Virus record (IMG/VR): IMGVR_UViG_3300010885_030133
Location: 1 to 30,610 of that record
Source of the DNA: a virus
Length of the DNA: 30,610 nt
Strand: one strand, 5' to 3'
The notes below the pieces were generated by a model. That model did no database searches and was not told the origin of the DNA. It saw only the letters and a program-made list of their open reading frames with translations. Shown piece after piece: positions 25,001 to 30,610 of the stretch (position 1 is the first letter of the stretch; the number at the start of each line of letters is the position of its first letter). The translations under genes and the position numbers were made by a program.

Positions 25001-28000
25001 TCCATTTTCTGGTCATAATATTGGAGATTCTACTAATCCAGATTATCGTTGTGCTATTGATTTACAACGCCAAGAAATGCGAGCCTTTGCTGAGACATAT
25101 AGTTCAGAATTTTCTTATACTCAAACTGGACAAACAACATCAACTAGAAGTGGAGATTTAGTAACATTACCATATACAGAATCTGCATTTGCAATACAAC
25201 CATTTGCAACTACTTCAATGAATATTAACCCATTTAATATTATTTCTTTTGTTGGTAATATTTCTTTAGAACCATCACAAGATTTATGGGTAGATACTCT
25301 TACAGTTCCACCATTAAATATTACTAATGATGTAAGTCAAACAGTTAATGTATTTAAACCAATTCAAACTAGAGTAGTTGGTGGTTGGTGGTGGGGACAA
25401 AATTGGGGTTGGAACGCCGGCTGGGGTTGGGGTGGTTGGGGTTCAGGTTGGTGGGGCGGTTGGAATGGTTTTGGTTGGGGTGGCTGGTGGGGTGGTTGGG
25501 GTAGTACATCACAAAGTGCTACTACAGTAACTTCTACTGCATCAACATCATTAAATACAGAATCATTAGGTACTAATGTAATTGATTTACAATTCTTACC
25601 CTTTATTCGTGCTAGAACAATTTTTGGTAAAGGTTCTTTATTAAAACCTAAGACACGTCATTATCCATTCTTAGATGAAAAATCAATTGGTGGGCAAGTT
25701 CGTCCATTAATGCAAGTTTATATAAACAATATTTCAGGAACATTTAATGATTCTGTTGGTGTTTATGATTCTTTAACCTTTAGAACTGTTTCTGTATCTG
25801 GTACAGTACAATGTACTGCAAGTACTGCACTATATACTCCAGTTACTAAAGCTACTGCATCTAACCCAGATAGTACAAAACAGCGTATTATTTACATCTA
25901 TAATGCAAGTGCTGCTGCAAGTATTGCTGTTGGTCAATATGTAGTTGGACCTAATGGATCTGGTATAGTTACTGCTGTTGGTTATCAAGGTACTAATTCT
26001 GGAACATATGGTTTAGTACCAACTGTTACTACAACATACACATATTCAACTGGTGGCGCAATTGGTGCTACTACAATGACATTAACTGGAACTTATAATG
26101 GTCAAAACGGATACTTTATTAGTGGTGTTGGTGTTCCTATTGGCACACAAATTACTGCTGGAGCAGGTACTACAACCATTACATTAAGCCAACCAATTAC
26201 AATTCAAGCTACTGGTAATTATTCAATTTCAAATATTCCACCAGTTAATACACCACTTTATACTGATGAATTTGGTTTAGTTGCATTTGAATTCCAAATT
26301 CCTGGCGGAACATATCGTTCCGGTGAACGTAAAGTTCGGTTGATTGATAATGTTGATAATAATACAACTACATCACAATCTTCTGGTGATGCAACTTACT
26401 TCGCATTAGGTCAAATTAAGACTGAACGTGAAACACTATTAACTACTAGAACTACTACTACAACTAATACATCACAAACAACAGTTACACAATTTGTTGG
26501 TTGGGGAGATCCATTAGCTCAGTCATTCTTAGTAGATGCAATGGCTTATCCTAATGGTCTATATCTATCATCTGTTGATTTATATTTTAGAACTAAATCT
26601 GTAAATAATATTCCAGTAACAGTTGAATTGCGTAAGATGATTAATGGTTATCCAGAGTCATCATCTACAATAACATTCGGTAGAACAACTTTATTCCCAG
26701 AAAAAGTTAATATTTCTGAAACCGCTGCAACTGCAACTAATTTTAAATTCTCATCTCCTGTGTACTTACCAGCTGGTGAATATTGCTTTGTAGTTATGTC
26801 AAATTGTAATGAATATGAAGCATTTATTTCTGTAATGGGTGAAACAATTGTTGGCACTAATACTCGGGTTACTCAACAACCGTATGCTGGTGTGATGTTT
26901 AAATCACAAAATGGTACTACATGGAATGCAATGCAGGAAGATGATATTAAATTTAGTTTAAATCGCTGCGTATTCTCCTATGCTGGAAATGCAGTATTTA
27001 CTGTTAATGATCCACCAAGTTATTCAACAACAGGTTCTATTAGTGCGGGCCAATATGTAATTTCCAACGTTCCTGCTGCAGCATTTAATAATATTGGTAT
27101 TGGTATGTTAGTAACGGGTACTGGTATACCTAATGGTACAACAATTGCTGCAACAGGTACTGGTGGTGTAGTAACTTCTTATACTATTGGCGCCGCTACT
27201 GGTACAATTGCATTATCTGCTGCAGCAACTGCAACAACTTCTGCATTTACTTTATATGGTCAATATGAATTTGGTACTTTAAATATTAATTCTTCTATTA
27301 TTTCTCCATCAGGAACTAATATTTCATTGCTTGCTAAAACAATGAATAAATCTGATGGTATTTATGATTCTACCGGTGTAGCAATTGTTAATAAAACGGA
27401 TCTTGACTTTTCTTCAATTAAGAAAGTTATTCCAGTTGCACTTACATCTGGTAGTAATACTCCATCATTACAAATTTCTGCCTCATTAGTTACTACATCT
27501 GATGCAGTTTCTCCAGCTATTGATGTTGGTAGATTTACTAGTGTAATGATTAAGAATGTTATTAATAACGATATAACTTCAGAAGGTGCAACAGTTGGTG
27601 TTTCTGGTACAACTTTAACAATTACTAGTCCAGCCATTCAAGGTGGAAATGCATTGTGCAAATATATTACTAAGAAAGTTACACTTGCTGCTGGGTTTGA
27701 TTCATCTAATTTAGTTGCTACTATGACAGTATATAAACCATATGGTACTGATATTAAAGTATATTATAAAACATTACCAACTGAAAAAACATCTCCTATT
27801 GATTCTGAGTCATGGATTCCAATGATTCCAGAGAATAATGCGACAGTTCCATATTCTACATCTACTTCTGATTATAAGGAACATAGGTTCTTTCCACCAA
27901 CTGCATATTCTGCTAATGGTGTATTTAATACTCCTAATAATGATCCTATTCCTGCGCGATTTAATAATTTCCAATTTAAGGTTGTATTAACTAGTATTAA

Positions 28001-28055
28001 TGAAGCAGTAACCCCAAGAGTTAGAGATTTCCGTGGAATTGCTTTGGACCAATAA
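22074..28055 (+). CDS. Giant DUF4815-type virion structural protein with a Trp/Gly-rich tract (1993 aa)
   Basis: The N-terminus (FNKEPYYDDFDEKNQYYRIL, FKPGYAVQARELTQLQTALQ, DQIKKFG) and GSFNYSAPGADRWKIELQL at about 275-293 are typical of the large DUF4815 structural proteins of marine T4-like phages, thought to be baseplate or fibre-base parts near the gp9/gp10 position. Residues 197-246 insert the same small module as in gp53. Residues about 830-1060 are conserved (YNLRDCLDFRPRRTDSATTL, RYTMRDIGKIEKRVGNIEYY). Residues 1103-1144 are a tract of 15 Trp and 19 Gly out of 42. Residues 1323-1388 and about 1649-1731 are G-x-GIP modules. About 1473-1650 hold WGDPLAQSFLVDAMAYPNG...VDLYFRTKS...MVELRK-type beta sandwich with QPYAGVMFKSQNGTTWNA. 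No start alternative is needed; GGAAG precedes the ATG. Confidence 0.88.
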   Translation: MAYDFNKEPYYDDFDEKNQYYRILFKPGYAVQARELTQLQTALQDQIKKFGTNIFVDGTTIIGGEKAFETSLIALRINLSINSVPLTADDVNSFNNTIITGATSGVTGVVKQVIFGTDYHTLVVKVTSGDAFSAAENISNNALVVKTATIASANHYNNCTLFSVKTGVFFVNGAFVYSPAQSILVDQLVSVPDGSFVPGTLYRISKLGTTSWSTLGVPSGQTPAVGTTFVANGAGNSNNTGTVLNVSSKNIGFVVNESTVSSEEDDNLLDNAQGSFNYSAPGADRWKIELQLTVKGLTESVDNFIELARVEYDQYIITAPNTVYNTLGKELARRTFDQAGNYTVSNFPLILKDNIGGDANKFTAALDPGKAYISGFEFETKTQSYLTLDRARTTQVETNPAVSPVYGNYVNVSGVTGEIVTTNNAATGSYSTVELHSVLKSSVSGTTYRIGTAQVRYLKYSSGTVGGTYTPPTVTSGILTSAGNTAAVYIMYLFNVKMDSGQVFASTKSIVVRTGTLFSADIDPTSSVAGIGTVLGGSDKTGLVFPLNRDFISKVKDGSNLSQTNYYFQRTYQNQTVQSNGTIILNTASGSERWDGGNTTYSTQKVKTSYHVVVTTGSGSFTVGQVIDMTASGRSISGGTITPNAQQALTLNITGTGSSAAGVIVTIIATIIGSNQPERTKTLSGYQLVVVSSSASGLGTRYSLNKADGYDLLAVYNTGTNNASGVTVNSTTGVITWGAVTRTDVTRNYTFDNGQRDDIYDHASIVASSAPLQTANEYLVVVYRNFTHAGGGNNNTGFLSRDSYSIAYDNIPKFTSPTTGITYNLRDCLDFRPRRTDSATTLDYGQLPDPNSNVESTFQYYLGRKDVILAMPSKQFSVKTGTPSINPQTPVVDSDGMQLYILTIPPWTSDLNSVSVQYVDNRRYTMRDIGKIEKRVGNIEYYTQLSILEKQAKDDSVLGLVGTTTTQKFKNGIIVDPFSGHNIGDSTNPDYRCAIDLQRQEMRAFAETYSSEFSYTQTGQTTSTRSGDLVTLPYTESAFAIQPFATTSMNINPFNIISFVGNISLEPSQDLWVDTLTVPPLNITNDVSQTVNVFKPIQTRVVGGWWWGQNWGWNAGWGWGGWGSGWWGGWNGFGWGGWWGGWGSTSQSATTVTSTASTSLNTESLGTNVIDLQFLPFIRARTIFGKGSLLKPKTRHYPFLDEKSIGGQVRPLMQVYINNISGTFNDSVGVYDSLTFRTVSVSGTVQCTASTALYTPVTKATASNPDSTKQRIIYIYNASAAASIAVGQYVVGPNGSGIVTAVGYQGTNSGTYGLVPTVTTTYTYSTGGAIGATTMTLTGTYNGQNGYFISGVGVPIGTQITAGAGTTTITLSQPITIQATGNYSISNIPPVNTPLYTDEFGLVAFEFQIPGGTYRSGERKVRLIDNVDNNTTTSQSSGDATYFALGQIKTERETLLTTRTTTTTNTSQTTVTQFVGWGDPLAQSFLVDAMAYPNGLYLSSVDLYFRTKSVNNIPVTVELRKMINGYPESSSTITFGRTTLFPEKVNISETAATATNFKFSSPVYLPAGEYCFVVMSNCNEYEAFISVMGETIVGTNTRVTQQPYAGVMFKSQNGTTWNAMQEDDIKFSLNRCVFSYAGNAVFTVNDPPSYSTTGSISAGQYVISNVPAAAFNNIGIGMLVTGTGIPNGTTIAATGTGGVVTSYTIGAATGTIALSAAATATTSAFTLYGQYEFGTLNINSSIISPSGTNISLLAKTMNKSDGIYDSTGVAIVNKTDLDFSSIKKVIPVALTSGSNTPSLQISASLVTTSDAVSPAIDVGRFTSVMIKNVINNDITSEGATVGVSGTTLTITSPAIQGGNALCKYITKKVTLAAGFDSSNLVATMTVYKPYGTDIKVYYKTLPTEKTSPIDSESWIPMIPENNATVPYSTSTSDYKEHRFFPPTAYSANGVFNTPNNDPIPARFNNFQFKVVLTSINEAVTPRVRDFRGIALDQ
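25380..25505 (+). repeat. Trp/Gly codon tract with nine GGGG runs (G-quadruplex candidate)
   Basis: The segment codes for 42 residues made almost only of Trp, Gly, Asn and Ser. The coding strand has nine GGGG runs (for example at 25393, 25405, 25423, 25429, 25438, 25453, 25477, 25489, 25498), several spaced by 2-8 bases. This is a sharp change from the AT-rich DNA around it. The mRNA carries the same runs. Confidence 0.9.
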
Positions 28056-28056
28056 T

Positions 28057-28269
28057 ATGAATTTAATTAAAGTAGAAAATGAACCATCATTAGTTAGAGA
28101 TCCTAATTCTAATGCAATTCTTTCAATTGATACGGCAAAACTAAATCAAAGCCGTCAACATAGATTTGCATTAGAAAACAAGGAAAATCAATTAAAAGAA
28201 ATGCAAGAAAAGATTAATAAGCTGGAAGAGCTCATTAATTCCCTAATAAATAAGAATGAACATAGTTAA
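28057..28269 (+). CDS. Small coiled-coil protein between structural genes (70 aa)
   Basis: Starts at ATG 28057, one base after the 1993-aa stop; an in-frame ATG at 28033 lies within that gene and is not preferred. The N-terminus (VENEPSLVRDPNSNAILSID) is extended and the rest is a heptad-like helix (RHRFALENKENQL..., MQEKINKLEELINSLINKNE), suggesting an oligomeric coiled coil. I recall small proteins beginning with a similar LVRDPxSxAI motif at the same place in other marine T4-like phages, with no known function. Co-translation with fibre genes suggests an attachment or assembly role. Confidence 0.82.
   Translation: MNLIKVENEPSLVRDPNSNAILSIDTAKLNQSRQHRFALENKENQLKEMQEKINKLEELINSLINKNEHS
28245..28252 (+). 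promoter_or_regulatory. Late promoter-like box AATAAATA before the tail fibre gene
   Basis: AATAAATA lies in the last codons of the 70-aa gene, with predicted start near 28258 and a strong AAGGAA ribosome-binding site at 28268-28273 ahead of the ATG at 28279. One-base mismatch to TATAAATA and AT-rich context keep this tentative. Confidence 0.4.
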
Positions 28270-28278
28270 GGAACTTCA

Positions 28279-29337
28279 ATGGCACTAATTACTCTTAGAG
28301 CAAATACAACTTCAACTGGACCGTCTTCTACCACGGCTAAAACTACACCTCTTACTAATGTTGAGATTGATAATAACTTTATTAATCTAAATACAGATTC
28401 AGCATTAAGAATGGTAGTTGGCACTGCTTGGTCTTCAGGCGGTTCTGCAGTTGTTGGCCAAATTATTTACTATTCAAGTAATTTAACTTCAGCTACACCA
28501 ACAATTAATTATTATCAAGTTACTGCTATAACAACTGGTACATTTTCAACAACTGCTCCTTCTCATACAAATGGTTCAATTGTCAATGGTGGTGTTACAT
28601 TATTGTACATCGTAAAACCAAGTTATCTTGCATCTGAATTATTATCACAAATTAAATTAGTTGATGGATCTAGCTCAGGTTTAGATGCTGATCTTTTAGA
28701 TGGCTTAAGTTCATCTACAACACATGTAGCAAGCACATCAACTATTGTTGCTAGAGATACTTCTGGTAACTTTTCTGCTACTACAATCACTGCTGATACT
28801 GTAGGTATTCATAAAGGTGATATAAAAACAACCAATAATGAAACTGCATTTACTGCTTCTTCAAAAACTTTTACTGGTAATTTTACTGGCATAATTAAAA
28901 ATAGTACTGGTGGTACTGCCATTTATACTGATGATAGTCAAACCGTAACTAATAGCATGCTTTTTGGTTCTATTGCAAATAGCAAACTAACTAATAGTAA
29001 AATTACTATTAATAATACTGATGTTTCATTAGGTGGTAGTATTAATATTCTTAATACTTCAAATATATGGACTGCTCAACAGACATTTAAAGATAATTTT
29101 TTCTCTATTACTGATGATGGTGACAATACTAAAGTATTAACATTCCAAGTTGCCAATATAGCAGCCGGTGCTACTAGAATATTAACTGCTCCAGCAGCAG
29201 ATGGTACTATTGCAACAGAAGATTATGTTCAAACTGCTGGTAAAAATTCTCAAGGTGCTAAAACAATTCAAACAATTAGTTCTGGTGTTCCTTCAAATTC
29301 TTCTGGAAGTAATGGCGACATTATCTATCAATATTAA
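28279..29337 (+). CDS. Tail fibre protein (352 aa)
   Basis: The N-terminus carries TPLTNVEIDNNFINLNTDSA, the attachment-like start seen in many marine T4-like phage fibres. Residues 49-112 hold a W/Y module (GTAWSSG...QIIYYSS...YYQVTAI...PSHTNGSIVNGGVTLLYI) also present twice in the gp8-like protein. The shaft has fibre units: VDGSSSGLDADLLDGLSSST, IVARDTSGNFSATTITADTV, IYTDDSQTVTNSML, SLGGSINILNTSNIWTAQQT and DNTKVLTFQVANIAAGATRI then LTAPAADGTIAT. Such pieces fold as trimeric beta-rich shafts. It precedes the glycine-rich adhesin, giving a shaft-then-tip order. A good AAGGAA ribosome-binding site confirms the start. Confidence 0.85.
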   Translation: MALITLRANTTSTGPSSTTAKTTPLTNVEIDNNFINLNTDSALRMVVGTAWSSGGSAVVGQIIYYSSNLTSATPTINYYQVTAITTGTFSTTAPSHTNGSIVNGGVTLLYIVKPSYLASELLSQIKLVDGSSSGLDADLLDGLSSSTTHVASTSTIVARDTSGNFSATTITADTVGIHKGDIKTTNNETAFTASSKTFTGNFTGIIKNSTGGTAIYTDDSQTVTNSMLFGSIANSKLTNSKITINNTDVSLGGSINILNTSNIWTAQQTFKDNFFSITDDGDNTKVLTFQVANIAAGATRILTAPAADGTIATEDYVQTAGKNSQGAKTIQTISSGVPSNSSGSNGDIIYQY

Positions 29338-29339
29338 TT

Positions 29340-30242
29340 ATGCCAAATTTATATATTAAAGATTCTAATTCTTGGTGTAATGCGCAAAATTTATACGTAA
29401 AAGATGCAGGAGTTTGGAGATTAATCAAAACAGGTTACACTAAAGTTAATGGTGTGTGGCAAAAGGTTTGGGGTAATACTGGTACTGCATCTTATTCTGC
29501 GGGAATTGCTACTACATTTACAGTTCCTGCTGCAGTGTATTCTGTTACATTTACTTTGGTTGGTGGAGGTGGCGGTGCTGGTGGCGGTGATGGCGGTTAT
29601 GGAAGTTACAGCGGAAATTCAGGTCAATATGTAACAGTCACTTATGCAGTTACACCAGGACAACAGTTTAAAATTTCTCCTGGAAGCGGAGGCGGATATG
29701 GCCTTGGCGGAATTAGGGGTTATGGAGGTGGTTCTGCTGGTACTAATGCTTTAGGTGGTGGATGGAATGGTGGTACAGGTGGAAATGCTGGTAGTTATGA
29801 TGGTTCTTCAGGCGCTGGCGGCGGTGGAGGTGCGGCTTCAGTTTTAACTACAGGTGCAGGTGTTGTTTTGGCTGTAGCATATGGTGGAGCTGGTGCTGGC
29901 GGTGCGGGTAGCAGAGGCGCGGTGGTTGGATATTCATATAATCAATATAGTCCAGTTACAGGTCCTAATGGCCAAAATCATCCAGGAGATGGAGGCGGAG
30001 GAGGTGGTGGCGGAGGTGGTTATAGCCAAGGACTAGGTGGATATTATGGTGGTGGATTAGGTAGTTCAGGCGGATATAGTGGCATCCCAACTACTTATTA
30101 TTGGTCAGCAAATGATGTTGGCGGGGCTTATGGTGATAATGGAACTGGTTTAGTCCCAGCTGGAGCGACTTCTGGGGCTATAGGTAATGGTGGCGGAAGT
30201 TCCGCTGCTGGTGGTAATGGTTATATAACTATATCATATTAA
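29340..30242 (+). CDS. Glycine-rich receptor-binding adhesin-like protein (300 aa)
   Basis: Residues 1-45 hold two 'LY(I/V)KD...W' units and a GYTKVNGVWQKVW unit, an attachment domain common at the start of marine phage fibre-tip proteins. After a strand pair (ATTFTVPAAVYSVTFTLV) the rest is glycine-rich: GGGGGAGGGDGGYG, GSGGGYGLGGIRGYGGG, GAGGGGGAASVL, ten consecutive Gly codons near residue 222, and GNGGGSSAAGGNGYITISY at the end. This matches Gly_rich_2-type domains and recalls the polyglycine-sandwich gp38 adhesins of T-even phages, where loops between the Gly runs choose the host receptor. Gly codons are mixed (GGA, GGT, GGC), so the tract is not a simple DNA repeat. The start is 2 bases after the fibre stop. 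Host range is likely decided here (inference). Confidence 0.82.
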   Translation: MPNLYIKDSNSWCNAQNLYVKDAGVWRLIKTGYTKVNGVWQKVWGNTGTASYSAGIATTFTVPAAVYSVTFTLVGGGGGAGGGDGGYGSYSGNSGQYVTVTYAVTPGQQFKISPGSGGGYGLGGIRGYGGGSAGTNALGGGWNGGTGGNAGSYDGSSGAGGGGGAASVLTTGAGVVLAVAYGGAGAGGAGSRGAVVGYSYNQYSPVTGPNGQNHPGDGGGGGGGGGGYSQGLGGYYGGGLGSSGGYSGIPTTYYWSANDVGGAYGDNGTGLVPAGATSGAIGNGGGSSAAGGNGYITISY

Positions 30243-30251
30243 GGAATAAAC

Positions 30252-30563
30252 ATGGAATATAAGATACTTAATTTTAATCAAGAAACTGCAACAATAACTG
30301 TGTTAGTTGAAGGATATCCTGCATTTGGATTAACGCTTCAGCCAGATTTAAACGGTAACGTGCCAACTGGAAAAGAATTAGAACAATATATTACTGATAG
30401 ATTACCAGTTGAAGTTTCTATAGAAATTCCTAAAATAGAAATTAATAATGCTAATGATATTCATTCATTAATAATAGAAGAATTACCAAAAATAGTTGAA
30501 ATGGAAGAAGTTAAAACTAATATTCATCCGTCATTAATTTTTAATCATGAGGTACTACTATGA
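30252..30563 (+). CDS. Unknown 103-aa protein downstream of the adhesin
   Basis: ATG at 30252 follows AAGGAA (30241-30246) that overlaps the adhesin stop. The N-terminal 50 residues look like a small beta domain (YKILNFNQETATITVLVEGY, PAFGLTLQPDLNG) followed by a helix (GKELEQYITDRLP) and an acidic Ile/Glu-rich tail (VSIEIPKIEINN...IIEELPKIVEMEEV). No cysteine or membrane segment. Small acidic proteins right after fibre-tip genes are often assembly factors, but I recognise no family. Confidence 0.8.
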   Translation: MEYKILNFNQETATITVLVEGYPAFGLTLQPDLNGNVPTGKELEQYITDRLPVEVSIEIPKIEINNANDIHSLIIEELPKIVEMEEVKTNIHPSLIFNHEVLL

Positions 30564-30610
30564 TATTACATCAAGCATATAATACAAATATATTAAATTA
30601 TTGCAGTTTA
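30560..30610 (+). CDS. Start of a further gene, cut by the window end
   Basis: ATG at 30560 overlaps the previous stop as ATGA and is open for the remaining 17 codons (MILHQAYNTNILNYCSL). The overlap is the usual coupling in this cluster, so a real gene is likely, but too little is visible to name it. Confidence 0.45.
   Translation, partial: MILHQAYNTNILNYCSL

Noticed and set aside
28033-28056. Upstream in-frame ATG for the 70-aa protein
   Set aside because: Overlaps the conserved end of the 1993-aa protein; 28057 directly follows the stop codon.
29540-30240. Simple DNA repeat expansion (GGN)n
   Set aside because: Mixed Gly codons and interspersed Tyr/Ser/Asn/Ala make a protein-level glycine-rich domain more likely.
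1-30610. tRNA genes, integrase, attachment sites or host metabolic genes
   Set aside because: None seen: gene spacing is too tight for tRNAs apart from the short gaps, which do not fold as tRNA by eye, and no such protein motifs occur.

Overview
The window is a contiguous block of virion-assembly genes from a T4-type contractile-tail phage (myovirus) with AT-rich DNA. Nearly every conserved protein matches a T4 head, baseplate, tail or packaging protein by sequence motif and gene order: gp32, gp29-like tape measure, gp26, gp16, gp54-like, gp4, gp48, gp53, gp27-like, gp5, PAAR tip, gp25, gp6 and gp8. The versions and the gene order resemble marine T4-like phages (cyanophage and pelagiphage type) more than T4 itself. 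Examples are the gp48-53-27-5-PAAR-25-6-8 order, the DUF4815-type giant protein, small fibre genes with 'EIDNNFINLN' N-termini, and a gp32 without zinc cysteines. No tRNA, integrase, insertion sequence, CRISPR array or host metabolic gene was seen. The host cannot be named; a Gram-negative bacterium is likely because the tail spike carries two peptidoglycan-degrading domains.

Layout. Bases 1-808 hold the 3' part of gene 32 (single-stranded DNA-binding protein), closed by a strong hairpin terminator at 825-850. From 852 to 6124 everything is on the minus strand. In transcription order this runs: gp4 (head completion), an unrecognised 199-aa protein, a gp54-like tail-tube protein, a small holin, gp16 (small terminase), gp26, a 46-codon ORF and the tape measure. 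From 6179 to the end everything is on the plus strand and tightly packed, with many ATGA or 1-base overlaps. First come tube cap and baseplate hub/spike (gp48, gp53, gp27-like, gp5), then two small proteins, a short fibre, a fibre chaperone-like protein and the PAAR tip. The wedge genes follow (gp25, gp6, a 593-aa protein in the gp7 position, a 244-aa protein, gp8-like), then a 1993-aa structural protein. The end holds a coiled-coil peptide, a tail fibre, a glycine-rich adhesin, a 103-aa protein and the start of one more gene. T4-like late promoter boxes (TATAAATA or AATAAATA) precede several of these groups.

Most notable points. (1) Gene 26 ends in T_TTT_TTT immediately before its stop codon, with an AGAGGG Shine-Dalgarno-like element 9 nt upstream. 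The -1 frame is open from there straight through the 46-codon ORF that overlaps the tape-measure start. This is the classic arrangement of a programmed -1 frameshift tail-assembly chaperone, predicted to give a 297-residue gp26 fusion. (2) The gp5 spike protein carries a GH19-type lysozyme/chitinase-fold domain and, beyond the beta-helix, an M15-type peptidase domain. (3) The 1993-aa protein has a 42-residue Trp/Gly tract (15 Trp, 19 Gly) encoded by DNA with nine GGGG runs. (4) Small beta modules recur in unrelated tail genes and interrupt conserved proteins such as gp53, the DUF4815-type protein and the 244-aa protein, which suggests module shuffling.
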